DNA of 64,000 bases, taken from Rossellomorea orangium. Lineage in GTDB: Bacteria > Bacillota > Bacilli > Bacillales > Bacillaceae_B. Each line of letters opens with the position of its first letter. The stretch's first letter is position 1. A program made the translations under genes and the position numbers. The stretch spans positions 248,001 through 312,000 of the forward strand of contig NZ_JAHWGH010000014.1 of the NCBI RefSeq assembly GCF_019334305.1, written 5' to 3'. Below the pieces are notes generated by a model. The model saw nothing but the letters and a program-made list of their open reading frames with translations. It was not told the origin of the DNA and made no database searches. This document shows, piece by piece, positions 17,228 through 26,497 of the stretch.

Positions 17228-17256
17228 ATTATTTCAAACCTCTGCTTCTATGACAA
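17228..17256 (-). promoter_or_regulatory. Promoter of the shared TTTGA-AATAAT class
   Basis: TTGTCA, 17 bases, AATAAT on the minus strand, with GTTTGA before and TGGAAAGAGAAACG after the -10. Serves the two HIT genes. Confidence 0.6.
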
Positions 17257-17354
17257 TCCTAACTTCCCATTCTGATGCACCCTTTACCCAACTGTTTATT
17301 TTTGCAAAAATAACTCATACGAACTCTACACAGTGAAACCCCTTTCATTCCTGG

Positions 17355-17382
17355 TTCACAGTCCCTATACTAGACTTATAAG
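17355..17382 (+). promoter_or_regulatory. Possible SigA promoter of the PTS operon
   Basis: TTCACA, 16 bases, TATAAG, about 58 bases before the regulator start. I do not see a clear catabolite-response element around it. Confidence 0.4.
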
Positions 17383-17439
17383 ATGATCATCTACTAAACA
17401 AGAATATAAATATGCAAAATTAACTAGAGGAGGATCCTC

Positions 17440-19539
17440 ATGGTATTGGATAAAAGACGTGCACACTTATTATCCATCATTCAGCATTCACCAGATCCGG
17501 TTCCCACAAAGGAACTGGTTGCCAGAATGAACCTGTCCCAAAGGACCATATATTACGACCTTGATCAGATCAACAGCTGGCTAAGGACGGAAGGCTTGGA
17601 ACCGATCGAAAGTCAGCATGGAAAGGGATTATTCTTGCCTCCTGACTCAAAATCGAAGCTGATGGTTTCGAAGGATCAGAGTTTTGAAGATTGGCAGTAT
17701 CAATTATCGAAAGAAGAACGCGAAGTCCTGATTAAAGCCTCCATCCTCTTGGAGGAACAGGATGCGTCGATGCAGCGGTTCATGAATCTGACCAGCATGA
17801 GCCGGGGGACGATCGCGAAGGTGATTAAAGACATTAAGAAGGAATTTCGTGAAGCCGGTTTGGATCTTTATTACAAGAAGGGATCAGGTTACCGATTGAG
17901 TGGTCCCGAGGAGGCAAAGCGAACGATGCTTTCTACGATCCTTGCGACCATCTTCTCCCATCAGGATTGGCAGAATGTCCGGAACGAGGTTCATCGAATG
18001 ATTCAGCCGGAAGCCGATACGTGGTCACAGGAAACGGAGCAAAGGCGTCTGGTGCGTGAAATCCTATATGAAGCCGAAAAGGAATTGGGATTGACGCTGA
18101 CGGATGAAATGGTTGAAATCCTGTCGCTTCAGATCCTGATGATCATGAAGCGGATTGAACTGCACAAGTACATTTCGGTGCCTGACGCCGAAAAAGAAGT
18201 TTTGAAGCAGACAGAAGCCTACAGGGCCGCCCTTCATATCACCAATAAGCTTGACGTCACGTTTCCCGATGACGAGGTTTGTTTCATCACGATGAACCTG
18301 CTTGGATCCAAGGTCCAGCAGGATAACTTCAACCGCTATACGGAGCAGGAAATGTCGGGGCTGAAGGAAGTCGTTCAACGGATGATCCATGATTTCCAGC
18401 TTTACTCCTGTGTTGTATTCGATGACAAAAAGGGACTACAGGAAAACTTGATCTCTCATATTAAACCGACGTTTTACCGGCTAAAGTACGGGCTTTCGAT
18501 CGCGAATGATCTGTCTGACAGCATTCAAACAACGTATCCGGACATCTTTCATCTGACGAAGCGGGTGATGAAACATTTGGAACTGTATGTTGGAAAAACC
18601 GTACCCGATGAAGAAGCGGCCTATATTACCCTTCACTTCGGAGGATGGTTGACGAAAGAGAAGAAAAAGGTAGAGACAAAATTCAAAGCCCTTATCGTCT
18701 GTGAAAATGGGATTGGGACATCCAATATGCTCAGGACTCAGCTCGAAAATCTGATTGCCGGGCTGAATGTCATCACGACGCTTTCCATGAGGGAATATCG
18801 AACCACCAAGTACGAGGCGGATATTATTTTTTCCACCAATTATATAAAAGAAAAAGACATCCCCGTCATCCACGTTCCTGCCATCCTGACGAATCTTGAA
18901 AAGGAACGGGTCATGCAGCGGATGAACGAGCTTTTCGACTCGAAACCGACCGAAAAGAACCGGACCGACCTTCTGATGGACGTGATCAAGCGTCACGCGA
19001 CCGTCCTTGAAGAAACCGCACTGAAAAAAGAACTGGTCCAACTTTTAGAACAAACTACTCCCACGATAAAGGAGCTCAGAAAGCCTATGCTTAATGAATT
19101 ACTGACCGAACAGACGATACAGCTGAAAGATCGTGTCACAAACTGGGAGGAAGCTATCCGGGTCGCGAGTCAGCCCCTCGTCGACCACCAAGCGATCCGT
19201 CCGGACTATGTGGACGCGATGATCACAAACGTGAAGGAACTGGGTCCTTACATTGTCATCGCACCGAATATCGCCATCCCCCATGCCCGTCCGGAGACAG
19301 GCGTCGAACAGCTGGGGATGAGCTTCCTGCGACTAGAAGAACCCGTTTATTTTTCCGAAAAAGAAAAACATCGCGCCCAGCTCATCATCGTGCTGGCGGC
19401 AATCGATAATCAAACGCACTTGAAAGCACTCGCACAGCTTACTGAATTATTATCGAATGAAGACAACGTGGAGCGGTTGATCGCAGCAAGTGATCTAGAA
19501 ACCGTCATCGAATTAATCAATCAAACAGTAGAAGTATAA
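17440..19539 (+). CDS. PRD-containing PTS transcription activator with EIIB and EIIA domains
   Basis: 699 residues. In order: HTH (about 6-60, with NLSQRTIYYDLDQINSWL), a second HTH (about 85-165), two PRD domains (about 185-400), a GatB-type EIIB domain with Cys421 in ALIVCENGIGTSN, and a type-2 EIIA domain (about 545-690) with His615 in IAIPHARPETG. This is the MtlR/LicR-type activator plan: phosphorylation of PRD and EII domains reports sugar supply. AGAGGAGG precedes the ATG. No free-standing EIIA is nearby, so this EIIA domain may also feed phosphate to the EIIB downstream; that is inference. Confidence 0.9.
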   Translation: MVLDKRRAHLLSIIQHSPDPVPTKELVARMNLSQRTIYYDLDQINSWLRTEGLEPIESQHGKGLFLPPDSKSKLMVSKDQSFEDWQYQLSKEEREVLIKASILLEEQDASMQRFMNLTSMSRGTIAKVIKDIKKEFREAGLDLYYKKGSGYRLSGPEEAKRTMLSTILATIFSHQDWQNVRNEVHRMIQPEADTWSQETEQRRLVREILYEAEKELGLTLTDEMVEILSLQILMIMKRIELHKYISVPDAEKEVLKQTEAYRAALHITNKLDVTFPDDEVCFITMNLLGSKVQQDNFNRYTEQEMSGLKEVVQRMIHDFQLYSCVVFDDKKGLQENLISHIKPTFYRLKYGLSIANDLSDSIQTTYPDIFHLTKRVMKHLELYVGKTVPDEEAAYITLHFGGWLTKEKKKVETKFKALIVCENGIGTSNMLRTQLENLIAGLNVITTLSMREYRTTKYEADIIFSTNYIKEKDIPVIHVPAILTNLEKERVMQRMNELFDSKPTEKNRTDLLMDVIKRHATVLEETALKKELVQLLEQTTPTIKELRKPMLNELLTEQTIQLKDRVTNWEEAIRVASQPLVDHQAIRPDYVDAMITNVKELGPYIVIAPNIAIPHARPETGVEQLGMSFLRLEEPVYFSEKEKHRAQLIIVLAAIDNQTHLKALAQLTELLSNEDNVERLIAASDLETVIELINQTVEV

Positions 19540-19558
19540 ATTTGAGGAGGAAATGAAA

Positions 19559-19825
19559 ATGAAAAAAGTATTAGTCGTATGTGGAAATGGATTAGGTAGC
19601 AGCATGATCGTGGAGATGAACGTAAAAGCAGCACTGAAGGATATGGGGAAAGAAGCGGAAGTGTCTCACACGGATCTGACTACAGCCAAAACGGAACAAG
19701 CGGACCTGTTCCTGGGTTCAGAAGATATCGTTGAAAGCCTGGAAGACGGCCGCAAAAATGTCGTGAAGTTAAGAAACTTGATGGATAAGAACGAATTGCG
19801 TGCAGCGTTGGAACAAAATATCTAG
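19559..19825 (+). CDS. PTS EIIB component, ascorbate (UlaB/SgaB) type
   Basis: About 88 residues. VLVVCGNGLGSSMIVEMNV carries the phosphorylated Cys in the P-loop of the SgaB family. Two ATGs are possible; the second (19559) has 8-base spacing from GAGGAGG and the first only 2. It passes phosphate to the sugar taken up by the EIIC encoded next. 13-19 bases after the regulator gene. Confidence 0.87.
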   Translation: MKKVLVVCGNGLGSSMIVEMNVKAALKDMGKEAEVSHTDLTTAKTEQADLFLGSEDIVESLEDGRKNVVKLRNLMDKNELRAALEQNI

Positions 19826-19855
19826 ACCACTTTGAACTAGAAAGGAGCGATACAC

Positions 19856-21223
19856 ATGATTGATATCATTATGAAGGATATACTCGGTACACCAGCGATC
19901 CTTGTCGGTCTATTCGCCTTAATCGGGCTCCTGATTCAACGAAAGAATACAGGGGATGTCGTGTCCGGAACCCTTAAAACGGTCATGGGCTTCGTCATCC
20001 TCGGGGCGGGTGCGAATGTACTCGTCCAGTCCCTCGGGCAATTCAGCAGCATGTTCAATCACGCCTTCGAAGTCGACGGTGTCATCCCGAATAACGAAGC
20101 CGTCGTCGCCCTGGCACAGGAAAGCTTCGGGACGGAAACCGCGATGATCATGCTGTTCGGTATGGTGGTCAATATTGTGATCGCACGATTCAGTCCTTTT
20201 AAATACATCTTTTTAACCGGTCACCATACGATGTTCATGGCCTGCATGATCGCCGTCATCCTGACGACCGGAGGATTCACGGGAGTACCGTTGATCGTTC
20301 TAGGTTCGATTATCCTTGGTGCATTGATGGTCCTGTCACCTGCTATGCTTCAGCCATTTACACGGAAAGTCACGGGTTCAGATGATTTTGCCGTCGGTCA
20401 CTTCGGCTCAATTGGGTACTTGGTGTCAGCGATGGTCGGTAAAGCCGTTGGAAAAGGAAGTAAATCCACAGAAGAAATCAAGGTTCCGAAGTCACTCGGT
20501 TTCCTGCGTGATACATCCGTTTCCGTTTCCCTGACGATGGTCATCCTGTTCTTCGTCGTAGCAGGCGCAGCAGGTCCAGCCTTCGTTGAAGGAGAATTAA
20601 GCGGTGGGCAGAACTTCCTGGTATTCGCCTTTATGCAGGGAATCACCTTCGCCGTTGGTGTGTACATCATTTTAGCCGGGGTACGCATGCTCCTTGGTGA
20701 AATCGTACCTGCCTTCAAAGGAATTGCGGACAAAGTTGTCCCGAATGCCAAACCGGCCCTTGATTGCCCGGCCATCTTCCCGTTTGCCGGGAACGCGGTC
20801 ATCATCGGATTCCTATTCAGCTTCATCGCCGGTCTTGTCAGCATGTTATTCTTACCTTTACTCGGATTGAAGGTCATCGTTCCGGGACTCGTCCCCCACT
20901 TCTTTACAGGGGCAGCAGCCGGAGTGTTCGGTAATGCAACAGGCGGACGCCGGGGCGCGGTCATCGGTTCCATGGCGAACGGGGTCATGATCAGCTTCCT
21001 GCCGGCCCTCTTGTTACCGGTACTAAGTTCATTAGGATTCCAGGGAACTACCTTTGGAGATGCAGACTTCGGATTAGTTGGCATCGTGCTTGGAAATCTT
21101 GTTAATCTGATTGAATCTAATATGATGGTATTTGTATCGATCATCGTTCTTCTTGCCGTCCTATTCTTTATCAGCTTTAAGTCGAAAGGGACTGGGGAGA
21201 AGGAAGAAACGGAAGTAGCTTAA
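19856..21223 (+). CDS. ulaA: PTS EIIC permease, ascorbate (UlaA/SgaT) type
   Basis: 455 residues with about 11 membrane segments. Family signs are ILGTPAILVGLFALIGLLIQ, SPFKYIFLTGHHTMFMA, NAKPALDCPAIFPFAGNA and VPHFFTGAAAGVFGNATGGR. UlaA transports L-ascorbate with UlaB and UlaA-partner EIIA in known systems; here the enzymes that would break down the sugar acid are absent, so the substrate is unproven. AAAGGAG before ATG. Confidence 0.87.
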   Translation: MIDIIMKDILGTPAILVGLFALIGLLIQRKNTGDVVSGTLKTVMGFVILGAGANVLVQSLGQFSSMFNHAFEVDGVIPNNEAVVALAQESFGTETAMIMLFGMVVNIVIARFSPFKYIFLTGHHTMFMACMIAVILTTGGFTGVPLIVLGSIILGALMVLSPAMLQPFTRKVTGSDDFAVGHFGSIGYLVSAMVGKAVGKGSKSTEEIKVPKSLGFLRDTSVSVSLTMVILFFVVAGAAGPAFVEGELSGGQNFLVFAFMQGITFAVGVYIILAGVRMLLGEIVPAFKGIADKVVPNAKPALDCPAIFPFAGNAVIIGFLFSFIAGLVSMLFLPLLGLKVIVPGLVPHFFTGAAAGVFGNATGGRRGAVIGSMANGVMISFLPALLLPVLSSLGFQGTTFGDADFGLVGIVLGNLVNLIESNMMVFVSIIVLLAVLFFISFKSKGTGEKEETEVA

Positions 21224-21228
21224 GATGG

Positions 21229-21272
21229 AAGTAGCCACCCTCCATGTTTGTGGAAGGTGGCTACTTTTTTGT
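21229..21272 (+). terminator. Terminator of the PTS operon
   Basis: AGTAGCCACC pairs with GGTGGCTACT, with an inner partial stem, followed by TTTTTT. Confidence 0.88.
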
Positions 21273-21294
21273 TTAATCTTCCATTACAATACAC

Positions 21295-22293
21295 TTAATA
21301 CATATCCTTCTGAGTAAAATTCCAAAACGCAACGGCAAGGCAAGCGGCAGTCCATACTGCAAGGACTGTTAATGAAAACGGCAGTGACATCCCTTCAATC
21401 GGGGGAGCTTGACCTTCTAAGTAATTGATCAGATCAAAATTCAAGTTCACCAAATACTTTGAGCTCGTCCAGCTAGAACCGATAGAAGATAAGAGGGTGC
21501 CTGCAATCAACACAGCCATCATCGCCCCGATACCGGTTGCTGTATTTTTTACAAGTACTGAAATCATCAGGCTTATGGTGGCAACAGTCGCTGTCACGAC
21601 CCATGCAAGCCCCGCTGACATCAGCAAGTATTCCCACATCGGAAGGGTATGAATGTATGTCGTCGAAAATTCACCTGAAGGAGAAGCTTGAAATCCCGTC
21701 AGAATGGGTGCCGTCCAGCCATCATATCCGAGGACAATCCCCGAAATCCCATAGCAGACAACCACCGTAGCTGCTATCAGCATCGATGTATACAGTAAAA
21801 CCGTCAGCCATTTGGCCATCAGGATCTTCCATCGTTTGATCGGTCGGGATAATAATGTCTTGATGGTCCCATCATTGTATTCCCCACTCACAACATCAGC
21901 CATTATGATAATGATGAGTAAAGGCAGGACAAGTGTGAGTCCCTGTGAGAAAAAAATGCGGATGAATGTAGGTGCTCCAGGATAGTTCGGATTAATGTTG
22001 TTGTCCAAGTAGTATTGCTTTTGCTTCAAATCCAATTCAAGGAATTGCCTGGCCTCATCCTGGATCCCACTGGATGCCAGCCGGTTTTGCCGATCGACAA
22101 TCTCCTGCTGCAGCTCCACTCGCCAGTCCAGCGTACCCTGCTTTTCAATCTTCTCTTGTATCTCCCGGTATTGTGCATATGTAAACATAGAGACGAGAAT
22201 GATTAAAATCGCGATGACAACGGCAAAGCGTTTTTTGGAAGCAATTTTCATGACCTCATTTTGAATCAGACCGATCATATTCGGATTAGACAA
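21295..22293 (-). CDS. ABC-2 type transporter permease
   Basis: 332 residues with six hydrophobic segments: one near the N-terminus (about 24-41), a long extracytoplasmic loop, then five from about 118 to 325. DVVSGEYNDGTIKTLLSRPIKRW is the usual ABC-2 signature before the second span. Overlaps the ATPase gene by 8 bases. Similar pairs export lantibiotics, bacitracin-like compounds or unknown substrates. Confidence 0.85.
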   Translation of the reverse strand: MSNPNMIGLIQNEVMKIASKKRFAVVIAILIILVSMFTYAQYREIQEKIEKQGTLDWRVELQQEIVDRQNRLASSGIQDEARQFLELDLKQKQYYLDNNINPNYPGAPTFIRIFFSQGLTLVLPLLIIIIMADVVSGEYNDGTIKTLLSRPIKRWKILMAKWLTVLLYTSMLIAATVVVCYGISGIVLGYDGWTAPILTGFQASPSGEFSTTYIHTLPMWEYLLMSAGLAWVVTATVATISLMISVLVKNTATGIGAMMAVLIAGTLLSSIGSSWTSSKYLVNLNFDLINYLEGQAPPIEGMSLPFSLTVLAVWTAACLAVAFWNFTQKDMY

Positions 22294-23212
22294 TATGATC
22301 GCCCCCTGTCAAACCAATAAATAAATCCTCCAATGTCTGGACCTTCCTTTCAATGGTCCATACCTCGATTCCAGCCTGTAGTAACGATTCATTCAGGATC
22401 GACGTTTTGCTTTCATCCATAAGCGTATGGATCGTATGATCATCGTACAGTTCTGCAGATTGGACATAGGGAGATGCTTTAATGATATCAAGTGCACGAA
22501 TAGCATCATTGACTCTCCAGTCTACACCTGATGATAATGCATCCACTAAATCACTTACCTTGCCTACCTTCACGATTCTCCCACGACTCATAATCGCCAC
22601 TCGATCGGCAAGCATTTCGATTTCACTTAAAATATGGCTGGATACAAGAACGGAAAGACCCGTTTCGTCGACCAGTTTCCTGATAAATGTACGAAGATCC
22701 TTTATTCCCATTGGATCCAATCCATTTGTAGGTTCATCCAATATAAGTACATCCGGCCTGCCCAACAATGCTTGTGCAATCCCGAGCCTCTGACGCATTC
22801 CCAGTGAATAGGTCTGTACCTGGTCATCAATTCGTGCAGTCAGATCAACCAGATCAATGACCTCTTGTATTCGTTCACTATCTACCTTAGGCAACATCCG
22901 TGCAAACAGTTGCAGATTTTCCCGACCGGTCAAATACTTATATAACTCTGGATTTTCAACAATTGAACCAAGGCGCTGCATCGCCTGTACAAATTGCTTT
23001 CTTACATCAAAATCACAGATTTTTATGACTCCCGATGTTGGCTTGATCAGACCAACGAGCATCCGAATCGTAGTCGTTTTCCCCGCACCATTGGGCCCAA
23101 GGAATCCAAATACTTCTCCTGGATATATGTCAAATGATATATTATCTATAATCGTCTTTTTCCCTATTACTTTCGTTACGTTCTTCAATTGAACGGTTGG
23201 CTTTATGCTCAT
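22286..23212 (-). CDS. ABC transporter ATPase, BcrA-like
   Basis: About 308 residues. Walker A GPNGAGKTT (39-47), a Q-loop region, signature YSLGMRQRL, Walker B VLILDEPTNGLDP and the switch His in SSHILSE are all present. The start at 23212 (MSIKPTVQL) has AGGGTG at good spacing. First gene of the pair with the ABC-2 permease. Confidence 0.9.
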   Translation of the reverse strand: MSIKPTVQLKNVTKVIGKKTIIDNISFDIYPGEVFGFLGPNGAGKTTTIRMLVGLIKPTSGVIKICDFDVRKQFVQAMQRLGSIVENPELYKYLTGRENLQLFARMLPKVDSERIQEVIDLVDLTARIDDQVQTYSLGMRQRLGIAQALLGRPDVLILDEPTNGLDPMGIKDLRTFIRKLVDETGLSVLVSSHILSEIEMLADRVAIMSRGRIVKVGKVSDLVDALSSGVDWRVNDAIRALDIIKASPYVQSAELYDDHTIHTLMDESKTSILNESLLQAGIEVWTIERKVQTLEDLFIGLTGGDHIV

Positions 23213-23319
23213 ATCATCACCCTGCATCTATTCTAACGAACTTTTTTCTCAATTGCTCTTATAAATACTCAGCATGAGTAATAGTTGGTACAATCATATA
23301 TAGAAGGAGAGATTAAGAG

Positions 23320-24090
23320 ATGAAAAAATGGATGTGGCAACTATTTATCACCCTTTCCCTTGCACTGACCGTCCTATTTGGATATGGATTTGCAAGAGCC
23401 TATTCAGATATCGCCAACCCTCCCCAAGAGAAGATCGTAGCAGAATCAGTAGAAGCTCCGGCTACACCTGGAGAAACGTATATTGCACTTGGCGACTCAT
23501 TGACAAGGGGGGTAGGATCTTCAAAAGGAGAAGGTTTTGTCCCGCTGGTTGGAAATTCACTTAAAGAAACCAATACGGTGGAGCGGTACCAAAACTTAGG
23601 TATTCGGGGTGCCAGAATTGAAGATTTACTGGCTCAGCTAGAACAAAAGGATGTCAAGCGATCTCTTAAGGACGCCAAAATCATTTCCATCACAATTGGG
23701 GGGAACAATCTCTTTAATTCTGGTGAGATTTTAAACAATTATTCAGAAGCTACCGCCCTTGGCATTCTGGAAACCGAAATTCCTAACTTAGAAAAAACGT
23801 TTGAAACCATTCGTGACATAAATAAGGATGCCATCATCCTCTATATGGGGCTATATAATCCCTTTAAGGAATTATCGGACGGGGATTCCTTTGACTCGGT
23901 CATCCAAAAATGGAATGAATCCGCCCGCACATTAGGCTTGAAATACGACGTTCAAGTGGTGGATACCTTCAATTTGGTAACGGATGCCGAACGCGATCTT
24001 TCAAGTGACAACTTCCACCCAAATGATGCTACTTATCAGCAAATAGCTGATAGCCTCTCACTTGTCATTGAAAAAAACATTATACAATAA
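23320..24090 (+). CDS. Secreted SGNH/GDSL hydrolase
   Basis: 256 residues. N-terminal signal peptide or anchor (LFITLSLALTVLFGYGFA), then YIALGDSLTRG (block I Ser), SITIGGNN (block III Asn) and DNFHPND (block V Asp/His). These make a complete GDSL catalytic set for an extracellular esterase or lipase. AGAAGGAGAG precedes the ATG. Substrate unknown. Confidence 0.85.
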   Translation: MKKWMWQLFITLSLALTVLFGYGFARAYSDIANPPQEKIVAESVEAPATPGETYIALGDSLTRGVGSSKGEGFVPLVGNSLKETNTVERYQNLGIRGARIEDLLAQLEQKDVKRSLKDAKIISITIGGNNLFNSGEILNNYSEATALGILETEIPNLEKTFETIRDINKDAIILYMGLYNPFKELSDGDSFDSVIQKWNESARTLGLKYDVQVVDTFNLVTDAERDLSSDNFHPNDATYQQIADSLSLVIEKNIIQ

Positions 24091-24099
24091 TATCGAAAA

Positions 24100-24127
24100 A
24101 GCCATGGGGACAGGTACCATGGCTCTT
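24100..24127 (+). terminator. GGGGACAGGT-family hairpin after the GDSL gene
   Basis: AGCCATGG and CCATGGCT enclose GGACAGGTA. It is one of several copies of the CCATGGGGACAGGT hairpin family and is followed by a weak T run (CTTTCC). Confidence 0.6.
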
Positions 24128-24147
24128 TCCTGCCTCTAGGCTCTTTA

Positions 24148-24888
24148 TCAAATCTGATGCACAATCTCCAATAATCGCTTCGGATCTTCGGAAGAGACCC
24201 TCTCTGACAATCTGGCCGCAGCAATGATGGGCGCCCATCGAAATATCTCTTCTTTAAACAAACCACTTTTCTCACAATACAACCGCATATACATATTCGC
24301 CAGTTCCTTTGATACCTGAGAATACAGAAGATAGGTGCGATACACGTCAGCCCGTCTATCCCCCGCACTGGAATCCACCCAGTCTATGATGGTTACGTTA
24401 TTATCTGACAGAATTAAGTTATATAAATGAAAATCACCGTGACAGAGATTTTCTTCAAAGGTCATGGAATTGAGTTTTTTCAGTAAGATGGACTTCATCT
24501 GATGACTCAATACAGGTGCCGCTTCTATTTGGCGATGAAGCTTTTCGGACATGGGTTCAATGGAATGAGCTTTGATCTCATGAATGCCCATTTGAATGTC
24601 TACTGACATGCCCATATAGTATTCCGCTCTTTCCTTATTGTCAGTGAGGAAAAAGCCTATCGTTTTTCCTTTAATGTGTTCCATGATGATGACCTGTTTT
24701 CCGTCTATGTTTGTGACATCATAGATTTCCGGGACAGGCAGTCCACATGAATGGGCATACTGCTGCTTTTTTGCTTCTTTCATGGATTCACCGGCGGGTA
24801 AGGAGTCGTTAAAGACTTTGTAGATTTTATTTTCATAGAGATAGATGGTGGCTGTGTTGCCGGTTGCGGTGGGGGTGCCCAGGTTCAT
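24148..24888 (-). CDS. Aminoglycoside phosphotransferase family kinase
   Basis: 246 residues. LCHGDFHLYNLIL is the catalytic loop and TIIDWVDSSAGDRRADVYR the metal-binding region of the APH fold, of the type often found as TP53RK-like small kinases in Bacillus. AGGTG precedes the ATG. Substrate unknown. Single gene between convergent and same-strand neighbours. Confidence 0.8.
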   Translation of the reverse strand: MNLGTPTATGNTATIYLYENKIYKVFNDSLPAGESMKEAKKQQYAHSCGLPVPEIYDVTNIDGKQVIIMEHIKGKTIGFFLTDNKERAEYYMGMSVDIQMGIHEIKAHSIEPMSEKLHRQIEAAPVLSHQMKSILLKKLNSMTFEENLCHGDFHLYNLILSDNNVTIIDWVDSSAGDRRADVYRTYLLYSQVSKELANMYMRLYCEKSGLFKEEIFRWAPIIAAARLSERVSSEDPKRLLEIVHQI

Positions 24889-24950
24889 TTTGTTTCACCT
24901 CATATTTTATAAGCAGCTCCAAAGTATAAATGAAACTGGCTATTTATTGT

Positions 24951-25856
24951 TTACTTCTTCATGATATCGGCTATTATCTCTGCGAGAACCTCTATTGTCC
25001 GATATTCCTCCTCAAGTGTATTTTCTTCTCCTCCAACATTCATCAATACCGATTGTTCCAGTAAGTCTTGGTTGTAAGTGTTTTGTTCGTCAGGATTCTC
25101 CTTGGATTTCACTAAAACTCCAGTTGACAATCCAGGCATATTCTTTTCTATTTTTTTATGAAGCAGATTGGCAAATCTTAAATTCTCCTCGAAATTTTTG
25201 CTGGATTTAGAAACGATGAACATCATTCTTGCATACTCTTTATTTTCTACAGTAAGAGTTGTCTCAGGTTTCTTTCTTGAATCCCGATGAATGTCCAAAG
25301 CCATTTTGACCTTCGTATGATCTTTAAGAACCTCTTGGAATCGTTCTCTAGATACCACATAGGACTGATCAAATGACCATTGTCGTTTGTCTAATACGTC
25401 ACCTACACTTATTTGTTCATGAATGGTATTGATGCCTCTTTCGTTTAATAATTGATGGAGTCGTTTCCCTACAAGTGTAATATTCGTAGAATCATCGAAT
25501 GCTTCAGAAGATTGATTGGCAGAAATTTCGGGAATGAACGATTCTTTGTCGTGCGAATGATAGATGTAAATAGACGGCTCCTCTCGCTCCGCAGGTGGTG
25601 AAGGTTGATCTGTGACAAGCGCTGCCATATTCTGTTTGACCGTGGCAGTACCGTCAAAAAAGAATAACCAGGATGCAAGAATGGCACACAATGTTATTCC
25701 CAGGGATGTAAGAATCCTGTTTTTATACTGTAGCCTGCTGCGCCTTTGGTTTGCAGCCTTCTTCAACACTTGTCCAGTGGCAGAGACAAATTCTTTCCGG
25801 GGTTCTAAAGGATATGTTTCTTTGATTAGCTGAATGATTTCCTTTTCATCTCGCAT
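24951..25856 (-). CDS. Membrane protein with SpoIIP-type amidase domain, partner of ECF sigma
   Basis: About 301 residues. The start at 25856 (MRDEKEIIQLIKE) has GGAGGAGG; it overlaps the sigma gene by 11 bases. A ~47-residue cytoplasmic part rich in charge is followed by one span (about 48-67) and a large outside domain. That domain has SpoIIP motifs: SIYIYHSHDKESFIPE, KMALDIHRDS and TYNQDLLEQSVLMNVGGEEN. SpoIIP itself is an amidase/endopeptidase used in engulfment. The position next to an ECF gene suggests the cytoplasmic part may act as the anti-sigma. Confidence 0.8.
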   Translation of the reverse strand: MRDEKEIIQLIKETYPLEPRKEFVSATGQVLKKAANQRRSRLQYKNRILTSLGITLCAILASWLFFFDGTATVKQNMAALVTDQPSPPAEREEPSIYIYHSHDKESFIPEISANQSSEAFDDSTNITLVGKRLHQLLNERGINTIHEQISVGDVLDKRQWSFDQSYVVSRERFQEVLKDHTKVKMALDIHRDSRKKPETTLTVENKEYARMMFIVSKSSKNFEENLRFANLLHKKIEKNMPGLSTGVLVKSKENPDEQNTYNQDLLEQSVLMNVGGEENTLEEEYRTIEVLAEIIADIMKK

Positions 25857-26385
25857 GTCGTAATACCTCCTCCGCCTCAACATTCAACTTCTTTTTCAGC
25901 TCTTTTAAAGCCCTGTGGTAACTTACCTTCACCTTGGATTGACTGCACTGAAGAATGTCAGAGGTTTCTTTTACTGAGAATTCATTGATCCCCCTGAGGA
26001 TGACGATGGATCTGTAGTCAGGTTTCAAGCTTGCAATGGCATCATGTACCGTTGCCTGCAATTCTTTTTCTTCCAATTCCTCACTTGGCTGTTTTCCACC
26101 TGAAACCAACCTTTTAAAGAATCCTTCCTTAAAGATGGATACAAATTTCTTCTTACGATAATGATCAATGGCGACGTGTTTGGCAATGGAGAGTATCCAC
26201 GTTTTTATGGATGATTGATGATTATAACGGGATAAGTGATGGAGCACGCGAATAAAAACTTCCTGTGTTAAATCCTCTGCATCGTTCCTGTTTCCTGAGA
26301 AGCAGATCAGGAATTTGTATACGTCCAAATAATGTTCCTGGTAGAGCTTTGAGATGGTGACCTCAAGTTCCTCTGCATCAACCAA
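25846..26385 (-). CDS. ECF sigma factor, second of four
   Basis: 179 residues. Region 2 (YLDVYKFLICFSGNRNDAEDLTQEVFIR) and region 4 (LKPDYRSIVILRGINEFSVKETSDILQCSQSKVKVSYHRA) are clear. The start is a TTG behind AAAGGGGGG. No classic zinc anti-sigma follows; the next gene, overlapping by 11 bases, is the SpoIIP-domain membrane protein. A possible self-regulated promoter (TGTAAC-N17-CGAT) lies just upstream. Confidence 0.88.
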   Translation of the reverse strand: MVDAEELEVTISKLYQEHYLDVYKFLICFSGNRNDAEDLTQEVFIRVLHHLSRYNHQSSIKTWILSIAKHVAIDHYRKKKFVSIFKEGFFKRLVSGGKQPSEELEEKELQATVHDAIASLKPDYRSIVILRGINEFSVKETSDILQCSQSKVKVSYHRALKELKKKLNVEAEEVLRHAR

Positions 26386-26416
26386 TCTTCTCCCCCCTTT
26401 ATGTGTTCATTGATTA

Positions 26417-26443
26417 ATCGAATGAGTGCGTGAAAAGGTTACA
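26417..26443 (-). promoter_or_regulatory. Possible ECF-type autoregulatory promoter
   Basis: TGTAACCTTTT with CGAT 17 bases after AAC on the minus strand, in the style of TGAAAC/CGTC ECF promoters. Confidence 0.5.
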
Positions 26444-26457
26444 CTTTTTATATAAAA

Positions 26458-26488
26458 ATAAAAGAACTTCTCTGTGTAAGAAGTTCCT
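26458..26488 (-). terminator. Terminator after the 83-residue membrane protein gene
   Basis: On the minus strand AGGAACTTCT, loop, AGAAGTTCTT then TTATTTTTA. Confidence 0.8.
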
Positions 26489-26497
26489 CCCTTATTC

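Noticed and set aside
20398-21144. Long minus-strand open frame opposite the EIIC gene
   Set aside because: Low-complexity shadow of a real gene; no ribosome site and no known motif. The same applies to the frames at 1940-2386, 18481-19041 and 47565-48074.
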